Shown here: one piece after another, positions 46,220 through 55,360 of the stretch | Position numbering within the stretch: position 1 is the first letter of the stretch | Layout of the letters: every line of letters begins with the position of its first letter | Source of the DNA: Tenuifilum thalassicum | GTDB lineage: Bacteria; Bacteroidota; Bacteroidia; Bacteroidales; Tenuifilaceae | DNA: 64,000 nucleotides | Direction: 5' to 3' | Assembly: GCF_013265555.1 (NCBI RefSeq) | Contig: NZ_CP041345.1 | Coordinates: forward strand, 2,154,581 to 2,218,580 | Notes under the pieces: generated by a model | Databases searched by the model: none | Told to the model about the DNA's origin: nothing | What the model saw: the letters and a program-made list of their open reading frames with translations, nothing else | Made by a program: the position numbers and the translations under genes

Positions 46220-46935
46220 CACTTTAAAATTTCAACCCAGGCCCTATCAACAATTTTAAGTGCTGATGTAAAGGTAGATATATCAGGCTCTATCTCGCCA
46301 TTCGATCCCGATGGATGACTATGCCCTATAGGCTTAAAATAGAATTGTTTTTCAGCAGAACTCTTTAAAATAACTGCCTCATAAATTAAAGCGGGCTGGC
46401 CTGATGTTGCATACTCCTTGTCGCCTGGATAACGGTTATTGTGCCAGTAATTATTGAAATCCCACGGTTTGTTTACTTCCATTACAACCCTAATGGAATC
46501 TATACCTTTAGGCAACCTGGTTTTTAGCGTAAAGGAACCAAATGGCGTAGCACCACTAAAAGCATCAACAGGTTGAGATTCGCTTGATTTTAATGTTGAA
46601 ACATTTTTCCAACGCGGCAATGCTGCTGGCCTGTTCCTTTCGCCCGGCATCCACTTACCCTTCTCGTAAACCCCATATCTAAAAACCCCTGTTGATATTG
46701 ATTTAGAAGCGTATAGCGTGCCCAAATAGTTACCATTTAAATCTTCCACCCAAATTGCCATTATCGGATATTTATACTCCTCACCACCAACTACTACTAT
46801 TTGGGCAGGAATGCCATCGGCAAAAGGCTCCGTATCCAATTCTTGCATCACATTTTCCGACTTGGGCTGATTGGCAGTGCCGCACGATGCAAACATTGCA
46901 GCCATCAATGGAATATATAAAGTTTTTTTAATCAT
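46219..46935 (-). CDS. Predicted lipoprotein of unknown function
   Basis: A 238-residue protein from the ATG at 46935 with a lipoprotein signal (MIKKTLYIPLMAAMFASC; lipobox FASC, Cys18). The mature part is a beta-rich domain with VVVGGEEYKYPIMAIWVEDL, GNYLGTLYASKSISTGVFRY, RPAALPRWKNVST and a C-terminal SALKIVDRAWVEIL. The layout suggests a periplasmic beta-sandwich, perhaps of the DUF2271 kind, but this is unsure. It lies 12 bases after the TonB receptor gene, so the two are likely cotranscribed and may work in the same uptake system. Confidence 0.75.
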   Translation of the reverse strand: MIKKTLYIPLMAAMFASCGTANQPKSENVMQELDTEPFADGIPAQIVVVGGEEYKYPIMAIWVEDLNGNYLGTLYASKSISTGVFRYGVYEKGKWMPGERNRPAALPRWKNVSTLKSSESQPVDAFSGATPFGSFTLKTRLPKGIDSIRVVMEVNKPWDFNNYWHNNRYPGDKEYATSGQPALIYEAVILKSSAEKQFYFKPIGHSHPSGSNGEIEPDISTFTSALKIVDRAWVEILK

Positions 46936-46946
46936 CACTTCAGAAT

Positions 46947-49355
46947 TTAAAATTCTACAATAACACCAATTGTTGGCAGCACGGTTCCTCCACCTGAACC
47001 CTCAATCCTTTTAAGCTGGTATCTAGTAGGATCGTTGGGATCGACTAATGCTGCACCATTCGCATCCGCAGCAGTTGTGTAGAGCGGTGGTCTATCTCCC
47101 TGAAAATTATAAACATTTTGGACATCAACATAGATGTTCAACATCCACTTATCAAAGAAATATGACTTATCGATGCGCACGTCGAGCTGGTGAAAAGCCG
47201 ACAGCCTTTTACTATTAAAACGGGAATAATCAAACAACGGCTGGCGCTGAACATCCCACACATTGATTAACGAGGAGGTAGCTAAATCGTAGGGAGTATA
47301 TGGAGGACCTCCAACCAAACGCCACTTAAACCCAAAGTCCCAACCTTTTTTGAACGATCGCGTAGCGGTTATTGTAACTAGGTGGCGGTTATCCCACGAT
47401 GTAGGAATCCAACTATCGGTTGGTTGTAAGTTATTATCCATAAGGCTCGTCTCGCTTCTAACTAAAGTGTAAGAAAACAAAGCATTAAAGCCAAGCAATT
47501 TTTTATTTCGATAAAGAAGCTCTAGGCCATAGGATCTTCCTTGACCTGTCGAAACCAACGGCTCATCGCCAAAAGTTCCATAATCGGCACTTTTGCTTGA
47601 TATTGATACCGAATCGTTTATTGAGACAGGATACTTATCATAAAACTTAAGGAAACCCTCAACCGTTAGCTGGCTAGTTTCATTGGGCTGCCACTCAAAA
47701 CCCGCCATTAAGTGATCGGATTTAATATATGTTATTCCATTCTCTTTATTAACCAAATTACCATTTGTATCAGCAAATCCTAAAGCAGTATATGGTGGTA
47801 ATTGAAAATAACGTCCCACATTAGCATTAAGGAAAAAGTTTGGCTTAAGTGCATATGAGGCGGAAAAGCGGGGGCTAATTTGATCAAGAAGATTACTAAT
47901 AGTATTAGAGTAGCTATTTGCATCGGCTCTAATTCCGAATGAAAGTGTTAAATATTTAAGGAAAGTCCTATTCAGCTGACCAAACATGCTCCATTTAAAC
48001 AAATCCATGTTTGTTTCATAGGTGTCGGGCAGATAGGTATCGCCAACAAATTTTGCCCGAAATGTAGAGTTAAAGTAACGGGCATACTCTAAACCAGCAC
48101 CATAGTTTACATTAAAATCGTTCCATTTAAAATCGTGTTCGTAGCGCAGCTTGTTTTCGGCTTCCCATGATGTATAGTCAAGGAGTTTTGGAAGATTTTC
48201 ATCGTTGTTGGTAAATTTATACTGACGGTTGTTAAGCATATTTCTACTTACAACAAAGGTATGGTAACCATTGTCGGCATAATGCTTATAAACAACTCCC
48301 AATGTATAATTCCATTGTGTATTTACAGGCAGATAACCAAGAATATAACTCTGATACTCATCGGGATTTTTTAAACCAAGATTTAGCTCAAAGTCATCAA
48401 TGGCCCCAAGACCTAAAACTGTAATTTCGTTTTTTGAGTCAATTCTAGTCTTTGTTTTAAACTGAAAATCGTTGTAGGTAGGCAAAAAGGGCAGCCCTAA
48501 AGCGCTAAAAAGGAATTGTAGGTATGAACGACGAGCCGAAAAGATCATGGTTGTATTTTTTGTTAGTGGGCCATCAAGTGTTAGTGCCAAATCGGAGGCA
48601 CCAACAGCAGCCTTTACCTTTAACCGCTCACTATTACCGTCAATTAAACGAAAATCGAGAATTGAACTTAACGCATTCCCAGCAGAGCTAGGGAAAGCGC
48701 CTGAATAGAAGTTGACTTCTCTTACAAAATCAACATTAATAATTCCAACAGGGCCACCTGATGCACCTTGCGTCGCAAAGTGATTTAGGTTAGGGATCTC
48801 AACTCCATCGAGGTAAAACCTATTTTCATTTGGGCCACCCCCGCGGACAATCACGTCGTTTCGGTAGGCGAGCGATGGAGCAACACCAGGCAGCGACTGG
48901 ATCACCCGACTTATATCGCGATTACCACCTGGGTTACGCTCAATCTCAGCAATACCAATTCGGCGAAGCGAAAGCGGTGCTTCCTCGCTTCTGCGAAAAG
49001 CAGAAGCCGTAACCACTACCCCCTCAATGTCCAAAGCCACTTCCTCCAAAGGAATTTCGAGGAAAACATTTTTAGAACGGGTAACCATAACCGCAGGAGT
49101 AACATAAGGCTTATAGCCAATAAAAGAAACCTGAAGTTCAACCCAGCCAGGTTCAAGTCCTGCTATCACAAAGTTTCCATCAAAATCAGAGGTAGTTCCA
49201 ATAGTTGTTCCAAACACAACTACTGTAGCAAAAGGAATGGGTTCGTTTGTCTTTGAATCAAACACCCTCCCTTTAACCAATCCTTTATCCTGTGCAGCTA
49301 TGGAAGCAGGAATAGACAGTATCGCTATCAATAATATTAATATTTTTCGATTCAT
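46947..49355 (-). CDS. TonB-dependent outer membrane receptor with carboxypeptidase-regulatory-like domain
   Basis: An 802-residue receptor. A signal peptide (MNRKILILLIAILSIPASIA) precedes a CarboxypepD_reg-like domain (about 27-115: GRVFDSKTNEPIPFATVVVF, GTTIGTTSDFDGNF). The plug follows (ISRVIQSLPGVAPSLAYRND, IVRGGGPNENRFYLDGVEIP, VNFYSGAFPSSAGNALSSIL), then a 22-strand-type barrel ending GGGTVLPTIGVIVEF with terminal Phe. It lacks the SusC hallmark, and no SusD is adjacent, so it is closer to siderophore/cobalamin-type or generic TonB receptors. The ATG at 49355 is chosen over a TTG two codons upstream. Confidence 0.93.
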   Translation of the reverse strand: MNRKILILLIAILSIPASIAAQDKGLVKGRVFDSKTNEPIPFATVVVFGTTIGTTSDFDGNFVIAGLEPGWVELQVSFIGYKPYVTPAVMVTRSKNVFLEIPLEEVALDIEGVVVTASAFRRSEEAPLSLRRIGIAEIERNPGGNRDISRVIQSLPGVAPSLAYRNDVIVRGGGPNENRFYLDGVEIPNLNHFATQGASGGPVGIINVDFVREVNFYSGAFPSSAGNALSSILDFRLIDGNSERLKVKAAVGASDLALTLDGPLTKNTTMIFSARRSYLQFLFSALGLPFLPTYNDFQFKTKTRIDSKNEITVLGLGAIDDFELNLGLKNPDEYQSYILGYLPVNTQWNYTLGVVYKHYADNGYHTFVVSRNMLNNRQYKFTNNDENLPKLLDYTSWEAENKLRYEHDFKWNDFNVNYGAGLEYARYFNSTFRAKFVGDTYLPDTYETNMDLFKWSMFGQLNRTFLKYLTLSFGIRADANSYSNTISNLLDQISPRFSASYALKPNFFLNANVGRYFQLPPYTALGFADTNGNLVNKENGITYIKSDHLMAGFEWQPNETSQLTVEGFLKFYDKYPVSINDSVSISSKSADYGTFGDEPLVSTGQGRSYGLELLYRNKKLLGFNALFSYTLVRSETSLMDNNLQPTDSWIPTSWDNRHLVTITATRSFKKGWDFGFKWRLVGGPPYTPYDLATSSLINVWDVQRQPLFDYSRFNSKRLSAFHQLDVRIDKSYFFDKWMLNIYVDVQNVYNFQGDRPPLYTTAADANGAALVDPNDPTRYQLKRIEGSGGGTVLPTIGVIVEF

Positions 49356-49439
49356 GCTCAATGTTTAAGTTTTAATAGAAACATGTCAATGCACCGTTTG
49401 TTTGTATTTTAATCTTATTTAACATACATATTGGTCATC

Positions 49440-51485
49440 TTAATTATTCTTTTTCTTCTCAACATCTTTAATAATAAACCAATTCATAGCAGCAGTTAAT
49501 GCCTTAGCCCTAACCATTAATGAGTCGAAATGCGAGTCATTTTCAACCACATGAGGGTTTAACTTACGATGCTCCTTATCGTTCCATTTATAGTACAAGG
49601 GCACCGAAGAAAAGTCGATAAAACCAACACTATCGGCAGCAATTGTGTAGCAATGCATTCCAAAATCGAAAGTATTAATACTATCGCATAAATTATTCCC
49701 AAAGTTAAGGTATTTTGCATCTGACAAAGCCAAATGATAAAGGGTTGGGAATATATCCTTATGAGAAGCAAATCGTTTTGTATTTATTCCTTTTTTAGGG
49801 CGATATTTGGGAGGTATATACATAAGCATTGGGACAGAATACTTCATAAACAGTTCCTCTTGAGGATACTCAAAGTTTTGCTTAATATTGTGATCGCCCG
49901 TTGCGACAATGATTGTATTCTCACCTAAGGGTGAGTAAATAACCTGTTTAATAAAATCTCCCAAACAGCTATTTGCATACTGAAAAGCTTTTAGCCCTTT
50001 CATCACAACATCCTCATCGAATTTCATCCGCTCTTTAGCCCAAGATGGTAGAGAGATGGGGAAAGGTTTATAGTCATCGGGAATATCGTATGGAGTATGA
50101 TGCGAAATAGTCATACCGAAAATAAGATAAGGTTTACCGTCGGATTGACTTAGCAAATCGTAGGCCCTTTTAAAAAGCACCTCATCGTGCATGCCCCATT
50201 CACCATATTTCCCATTGGGATAATTCTTTCGAAGTGTTGGCTCTGCCTCAACGGCATTAAAATACTGACGTGGAATAAACTTATCCAAATCCCGCCAACC
50301 CATTTTCCCACCAGTGAGGAAAATATTGGTGTATCCTTTATCATAAAAAGGTTTGACAGCAGAAGTGGTAAATGAGTGGTGTTGGTATTGCGATTGAGAA
50401 AGGGGGCTTTTGGGAGAATTAACCAGAATACTTTCCAGAGAATAAATTGTTCCAGCCGATGATGGGAGAAAATTTCTAAAGAGATAGCAGCTATCAATCA
50501 CATCAGCAAGAGTTCCTAGCAAATTGCAGCTATCGGAATGGATATCGAAATAAAAATTACTCATACTTTCCATTAGGATAAACACAACATTAGGTGGATT
50601 ATCCTTAAGAAAATCACTTTTTGGGGTAAATGCGTAAAAGGTTTCATTTGTAACCGAATCTGCATTCACATCATATAGAACACTTGCAACTTCTGATATC
50701 GACTTAAACCCATACCGCTTAAGCATTTTACTAGGATTGGTTTCAATCCTACTTTTTTCCCGTTCTTTCCATGCCATTTTAGTACAGAATAAACCATTAA
50801 TTGGCAAGTCATTAACAAATACGTTTCCCGAGATGGTTGCATGCCTTCCATCAAGCGGAACAACACCAAGGTTCCCATACATACCTAAAAAGTAAAGTCC
50901 CAAAACAAAAAAAGCTACAACACACCTCAACCATAAGGGTTTTACATAATCGCTAAAACGAAATCTTAGGGGTATAAAAAGTCTGCCATACAGCTTACTT
51001 AAAGCCCAAAAAACTACAATAAACATTAAAAGCATTGGAATTACAGGATATTCCTTCCAAATTGACACTAAAACAGCCCATGTATCATCCTCAAAAAAGC
51101 CAAAAATGATAACGCTAATTTTTGAATAGTAGAATTTATAAAAGTAGAAGTTGATGACCTCAAAAAGTATTACAAAAAAAATTACCAGAGTGGAGTACCA
51201 CTTAAAGAATTTAAAAAACGCCCCTACCCTATTGCCAAAAACAAAACGAACTAACGAAACCAAAGCTAAAGGAAGCATTGCTATGGTTAACACCTTAATA
51301 TCAAACTTTAGCCCAACACCAAATGCTCGTATAACATCAAGATAATATCCACTTAGTTCCTGCCAATTGGCATAGGAAACAAGAAAAACCAATCGAGAAA
51401 TGAAAAGAATCGCAACACCAATCAGCAAACTTTTAGCAATCCAGGAAATAGCCTCAATAAAATTGTCAAATTTTGTTTTTATCAT
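49440..51485 (-). CDS. LTA-synthase-family sulfatase-fold membrane transferase
   Basis: A 681-residue protein with five N-terminal membrane helices (within about residues 12-205) and a periplasmic alkaline-phosphatase/sulfatase domain. Active-site features are NVVFILMESMSNFYFDIHSD (first metal Glu), LPSSAGTIYSLESILVNSPK with the nucleophilic Thr, NIFLTGGKMGWRDLDKFIPR, GMTISHHTPYDIPDDYKPFP and TIIVATGDHNIKQNF. In Gram-negatives such enzymes usually transfer phosphoglycerol or phosphoethanolamine to glycans or lipid A rather than make lipoteichoic acid; the acceptor is unknown. Its ATG overlaps the tlyA stop by four bases. Confidence 0.93.
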   Translation of the reverse strand: MIKTKFDNFIEAISWIAKSLLIGVAILFISRLVFLVSYANWQELSGYYLDVIRAFGVGLKFDIKVLTIAMLPLALVSLVRFVFGNRVGAFFKFFKWYSTLVIFFVILFEVINFYFYKFYYSKISVIIFGFFEDDTWAVLVSIWKEYPVIPMLLMFIVVFWALSKLYGRLFIPLRFRFSDYVKPLWLRCVVAFFVLGLYFLGMYGNLGVVPLDGRHATISGNVFVNDLPINGLFCTKMAWKEREKSRIETNPSKMLKRYGFKSISEVASVLYDVNADSVTNETFYAFTPKSDFLKDNPPNVVFILMESMSNFYFDIHSDSCNLLGTLADVIDSCYLFRNFLPSSAGTIYSLESILVNSPKSPLSQSQYQHHSFTTSAVKPFYDKGYTNIFLTGGKMGWRDLDKFIPRQYFNAVEAEPTLRKNYPNGKYGEWGMHDEVLFKRAYDLLSQSDGKPYLIFGMTISHHTPYDIPDDYKPFPISLPSWAKERMKFDEDVVMKGLKAFQYANSCLGDFIKQVIYSPLGENTIIVATGDHNIKQNFEYPQEELFMKYSVPMLMYIPPKYRPKKGINTKRFASHKDIFPTLYHLALSDAKYLNFGNNLCDSINTFDFGMHCYTIAADSVGFIDFSSVPLYYKWNDKEHRKLNPHVVENDSHFDSLMVRAKALTAAMNWFIIKDVEKKKNN

Positions 51486-52273
51486 TTCAATGTTCTATTT
51501 AAATCAAAAGCCTTATTAACTACAAAATTAATATTGGTTGTAATTGTTTGCGATTTACTAAAAAGGCCAAGATACTCAATGTTATACCCTTTACCTTTTA
51601 AAGGTGCGAATGTAATATTATTTAGATAGAGGTTTAGGCTTGCAAAGCATCTAGCCACATTTCCAACAACAACCTCGTGTACCTTTTTATCCTTAACTAT
51701 TCCATTTTTACCAACATGCTCTTTCCCAGCCTCAAATTGTGGTTTAATAAGAAGCACCATGAAGCCATCGGGCTTAAGAAACCGAACCAAGGATTCGGCA
51801 ACTTGGGTAAGCGATATAAACGAAAGGTCGGCAGTGACAACATCTACCTGTGTTCCAATAGTTTTCAAATCGAGCGTTCTGATATCAGTTTTTTCCAATG
51901 AGCAAACCTTAGAGTGATTAATCAAAAATTCATCGAGCTGGTTGGATCCCACATCTACTGCCCAAACAAACTTTGCCCCATGCTGTAAAGCACAAAAGGT
52001 AAAACCACCAGTTGAGGCCCCTACATCAAGCACGAGTTTATCGTTAAAATCAAGATTAAAGTCATTTATTGCTTTCTGCAACTTTTGAGCACCCTTACTG
52101 AAAAAATCAGACGAAGACTGGTTTAACCCTACAATATCAGCATCGGAAACTGCGTACGAAGGTTTAATAACCTTTTTGCCATTTACCAAAACATTACCAG
52201 CCATAATATGATACTTTGCACGTTCGCGTGAACGGCAAAAGCCATTTTCAACTAAATAAACATCAAGTCTCAT
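51482..52273 (-). CDS. tlyA: TlyA-family rRNA 2'-O-methyltransferase (haemolysin A family)
   Basis: A 263-residue protein: an N-terminal S4 RNA-binding domain (RLDVYLVENGFCRSRERAKY, GNVLVNGKKVIKPSYAV) followed by an FtsJ-like methyltransferase (VLDVGASTGGFTFCALQHGA, VWAVDVGSNQLDEFL, DVVTADLSFISL, LLIKPQFEAGKEHVGKNGIV). TlyA in mycobacteria methylates 16S and 23S rRNA ribose positions and sets capreomycin sensitivity; the haemolysin name is historical. It overlaps the upstream HEAT-like gene by 11 bases and the downstream LTA-type gene by four. Confidence 0.94.
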   Translation of the reverse strand: MRLDVYLVENGFCRSRERAKYHIMAGNVLVNGKKVIKPSYAVSDADIVGLNQSSSDFFSKGAQKLQKAINDFNLDFNDKLVLDVGASTGGFTFCALQHGAKFVWAVDVGSNQLDEFLINHSKVCSLEKTDIRTLDLKTIGTQVDVVTADLSFISLTQVAESLVRFLKPDGFMVLLIKPQFEAGKEHVGKNGIVKDKKVHEVVVGNVARCFASLNLYLNNITFAPLKGKGYNIEYLGLFSKSQTITTNINFVVNKAFDLNRTLK

Positions 52274-52832
52274 TACCTAATTCTAAATTTTTATTTAACC
52301 TACGGACCATTGCTCGAACCCCCGGTGAACTATTAATCTGAACTAATCTAAAAATATTTGGGAGTTCATTCCTAAGCCAATTAAAATGTCTCGACAGAAC
52401 AAAAAAGATTTCTAAACAATGCGCCTTAACGGCGACCGGAACTTTAGCATCTAGCAACCAATCGTAACAAGTTTCTACCAACGCCTCAGCATCTTCATTG
52501 TACTCTCTAACAAGTTTTTGCAAATTTCTATCATCCTGAACCAACCAAACCTTAAGAATCTTACAAAAATGACGTCGCACTGAACTATTTCTCAACTCTG
52601 GAATACTTTTAAGTAATAGAGGTACATATACTTCAAGAAGATTTTTATCGGCCAGCAAACAATTTTCAAGCACCCAAGCTGCATGAAAGGCTAGCTCTTT
52701 ATTATTTGAGGTGCTAATTTCAAAAAGCAAGCTCACTCCGTCGGGATGCTCGCAAAAAAAATGTGCTAGTTGTTGCACATCTTTTTTCCGAAGTGAGTAT
52801 TTTAGCCGTTCAGTTAGAGCAGTAATTTCCAT
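52263..52832 (-). CDS. HEAT/ARM-like helical repeat protein, unknown function
   Basis: A 189-residue, all-helical, soluble-looking protein. Helix pairs of about 35-40 residues (VSLLFEISTSNNKELAFHAA, SIPELRNSSVRRHFCKILKV, VPVAVKAHCLEIFFVLSRHF, NSSPGVRAMVRRLNKNL) have the alternating pattern of HEAT/ARM repeats. No catalytic motif or signal peptide is seen. It is first in an operon with tlyA and the LTA-type transferase, with overlapping reading frames. Probably a scaffold or protein-binding factor. Confidence 0.8.
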   Translation of the reverse strand: MEITALTERLKYSLRKKDVQQLAHFFCEHPDGVSLLFEISTSNNKELAFHAAWVLENCLLADKNLLEVYVPLLLKSIPELRNSSVRRHFCKILKVWLVQDDRNLQKLVREYNEDAEALVETCYDWLLDAKVPVAVKAHCLEIFFVLSRHFNWLRNELPNIFRLVQINSSPGVRAMVRRLNKNLELGNET

Positions 52833-52848
52833 TTAATTAAATAATACC

Positions 52849-52856
52849 CAAAGATA
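52849..52856 (-). promoter_or_regulatory. Probable -7 box (TATCTTTG) of the HEAT-tlyA operon
   Basis: On the minus strand TATCTTTG (52856-52849) ends 16 bases before the ATG at 52832. It sits in the 28-base divergent space shared with the DUF364 gene (ATG at 52861), so the two promoters must overlap. Confidence 0.5.
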
Positions 52857-52860
52857 GACA

Positions 52861-53565
52861 ATGAACACAAAGCTAGATATTCTGGAGAAACTTTTTGCAA
52901 AAGCAAATCAGCAAATTCCATATAAAGATATAACTTTTACATTAGGTGATAAATATGTTGCAGCCCAATGTCCCGATGGAAACATTGGCGTATGCGCAAC
53001 ACTTGGGACTAAAGTTAGAGAACAAAATTCTGATGGAATTACTTTTGAAAGTCAAAACAATAGAATTTTAGCAAATGCTTACGTTAACTCTGTACTTAAC
53101 TACAGAGTTAAATTTGATGGTACGGGCGACATTTTTAATGCTGTGGAATTTAAAGACTTCAACAATGTTGTCATGATTGGATATTTTGGATCGCTGGTTG
53201 AAAAATTAAAAAGCAAAGGTGTATCGCCTTATGTATTTGACATTGACCAACACGAAGCTCCAGTTCTACCTATGGAAGTGCAAGCCAAGTATCTATCGCA
53301 TGCAGATTGCATCATCCTTACCTCAACCAGCATTAGCAACAACACCTTTTATGGAATAGTTAAATCGACACCAGAACATTGCTCCATTTTCATGCTAGGC
53401 CCATCTACACCACTCGACGATTTCATGTTTAGCATTCCAAAAATCAAAGGACTATTCGGATCGATATTTCCAAATAATAACACCGAAACTCTCCATCTTA
53501 TTGCTCAAGGAGTGGGGACTAGGGGGTTTATGCACAACATGCAGAAAGTATTTAGATTAAAATGA
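52861..53565 (+). CDS. DUF364-type (putative heavy-metal chelation) protein
   Basis: A 234-residue protein. An N-terminal enolase-like DUF4213 part (about 1-85, ITFTLGDKYVAAQCPDGNIG, ANAYVNSVLNY) and a C-terminal Rossmann-like DUF364 domain (VVMIGYFGSLVEKLKSKG, VFDIDQHEAP, ADCIILTSTSISNNTFYGIV, CSIFMLGPSTPL). DUF364 proteins occur mainly in anaerobes and archaea; a metal-chelation role has been proposed from structure but no reaction is known. Divergent from the HEAT-tlyA operon with only 28 bases between starts. Confidence 0.8.
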   Translation: MNTKLDILEKLFAKANQQIPYKDITFTLGDKYVAAQCPDGNIGVCATLGTKVREQNSDGITFESQNNRILANAYVNSVLNYRVKFDGTGDIFNAVEFKDFNNVVMIGYFGSLVEKLKSKGVSPYVFDIDQHEAPVLPMEVQAKYLSHADCIILTSTSISNNTFYGIVKSTPEHCSIFMLGPSTPLDDFMFSIPKIKGLFGSIFPNNNTETLHLIAQGVGTRGFMHNMQKVFRLK

Positions 53566-53854
53566 AACGCGATTAACAAAAACCCTCAACCAAAACAATA
53601 GCAAACATTTTTCTTTGCAATTAAAAGTAAGAAAAAGTTCAACCAACACTATATCATTGAAATTCTGTCTTATAGATTTAACTCATAATATTCAAGTCAA
53701 TAATCAAACATTTCTACTCTACAAAATCCTACTTATTTTCTCATCCCAATTGATTATTTATTGCATTTATCCAACCTTATATCAGAAACCAATTTAAATG
53801 TTTTACGTATTTCTATTTGAAACATGACTAAAAATACCAGTTTATATCTTTTTT

Positions 53855-55246
53855 ATGACTCAGATATTCAAAAACATAAGAAACCGTTACTATGAAAAAA
53901 TAATTTGCATTCCAAATCACTTATACGAAAGGAAGGACCTATCTTTTTTGAGAAATGATCTTTTTTTCTCCATTTTGCTTATTACTTTTCTCTTTGGAAT
54001 ATTAGCTTACATACCAAGCGTTTTTTTTTCAGTTGAACATGAGAAATATGCAATAGGTATAATTGACACGATTGCAATAGCAACAATAACTTACATCACA
54101 TTTAGCAGGAAATTAAGCATTACTACTAAAAAAATTATCTTCGTCGTAAATGCTTACATTCTAGCCATAGTCCTATTCATTTATTTAGGGACAAAAGGGC
54201 CTGCAACCATTGTATTATTCAGCATCTCACTTCTATCTACACTATTTTTTAGTAAACGAGTTGGACTTATATCAGTTGCAATCAACGCAGCTGTTTATTT
54301 TTCGTTGCCCTTTACTATAAACAATCTAATTCCTAGACCTAATTTTTTTAATGATTTAACAGTAAATGCATGGCTGATTATTGGGTTTAACCTGATAATC
54401 TTTAATACCATTTTAGTTATTGCAATATCATTCTTAGTTGATCATCTTGAAAGTTTAATCATAAATGAAAAAGAGTTACAAAATCAACTTAAGAAGGAAA
54501 GAGAAGATTTGATAGTTGCAAAACAAAGAGCAGAAGAATCAGACAAGTTAAAATCGGCATTTTTAGCTAATATGAGCCATGAGATTCGAACACCAATGAA
54601 TGGAATTTTGGGCTTTCTTGACCTTTTACAACAGCCCGACCTATCAGAAGCAACCAAATCTAAATACATCCACATTGTTAACAAAAGCGCTGAGCGGCTG
54701 ATGAATACAATTAACGATTTAATTGATATTTCGAAGATTGAAGCTGGTGAAATTAACATAGTAAATACTGAAACCGATATTGACAAATTACTAATTGAAC
54801 TTTACAACTTTTATAACCCTCAGGCTATCAAAAAAGGGATAACCCTATTCCCTTCTATACCTTACAGCAATTTGGAACTGAAGATATATACTGACAACCA
54901 AAAGCTATATGCCATTCTGAGCAACCTTATAAAAAATGCGTTGAAATTTACCGATGAAGGAAACATTTGTTTTGGTTACCTTTTAAAAGACAACATAATT
55001 GAATTTTTTGTTAAAGATACTGGAATTGGTATCCCAAAAGATAGACAAGATGTAATTTTCAACCGTTTTGTTCAAGCCGATTTATCGGACAAACGAGCAT
55101 TTCAAGGTTCAGGTTTAGGGCTTTCCATTGCAAAAGCATACGTGGAGCTGTTAGGTGGTAAAATTTGGGTTGAAAGCGAGGAAGGGGTTGGCTCTGTATT
55201 CAAGTTCACAATACCACTTATACTTAGCAAACCACAAAACATTTGA
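53855..55246 (+). CDS. Membrane-bound sensor histidine kinase (orphan)
   Basis: A 463-residue kinase. Six or so membrane helices (about residues 36-195) form a compact sensor with little periplasmic sequence, followed by a coiled coil (200-230) and a HisKA domain with phospho-acceptor His242 in NMSHEIRTPMNGILGF. The HATPase domain has N-box LIKNALKFTDEG, G1 KDTGIGIPKDRQ, F-box FNRFVQADLSD and G2 FQGSGLGLSIAKAYVELLGG. No receiver or Hpt domain and no adjacent response regulator are present. The sequence before it (53566-53854) holds no gene. Confidence 0.94.
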   Translation: MTQIFKNIRNRYYEKIICIPNHLYERKDLSFLRNDLFFSILLITFLFGILAYIPSVFFSVEHEKYAIGIIDTIAIATITYITFSRKLSITTKKIIFVVNAYILAIVLFIYLGTKGPATIVLFSISLLSTLFFSKRVGLISVAINAAVYFSLPFTINNLIPRPNFFNDLTVNAWLIIGFNLIIFNTILVIAISFLVDHLESLIINEKELQNQLKKEREDLIVAKQRAEESDKLKSAFLANMSHEIRTPMNGILGFLDLLQQPDLSEATKSKYIHIVNKSAERLMNTINDLIDISKIEAGEINIVNTETDIDKLLIELYNFYNPQAIKKGITLFPSIPYSNLELKIYTDNQKLYAILSNLIKNALKFTDEGNICFGYLLKDNIIEFFVKDTGIGIPKDRQDVIFNRFVQADLSDKRAFQGSGLGLSIAKAYVELLGGKIWVESEEGVGSVFKFTIPLILSKPQNI

Positions 55247-55311
55247 TTTTACTAAACAATTTGAACCGCATAAGCATCAATACAATCCCTTTAAACCATC
55301 AACAAATAGCA

Positions 55312-55339
55312 CAAAAAAAGCCACCCTAAAAGGGCGGCT
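55312..55339 (-). terminator. Terminator of the DPP11-like peptidase operon (bidirectional)
   Basis: AGCCACCCT (55319-55327) pairs with AGGGCGGCT (55331-55339) with one A-C mismatch; seven A's at 55312-55318 give a T run on the minus strand, so it mainly ends the minus-strand operon. The plus strand has only a weak TTAATTAT tail for the kinase gene. Confidence 0.8.
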
Positions 55340-55360
55340 TAATTATGCATAATGATAAAT

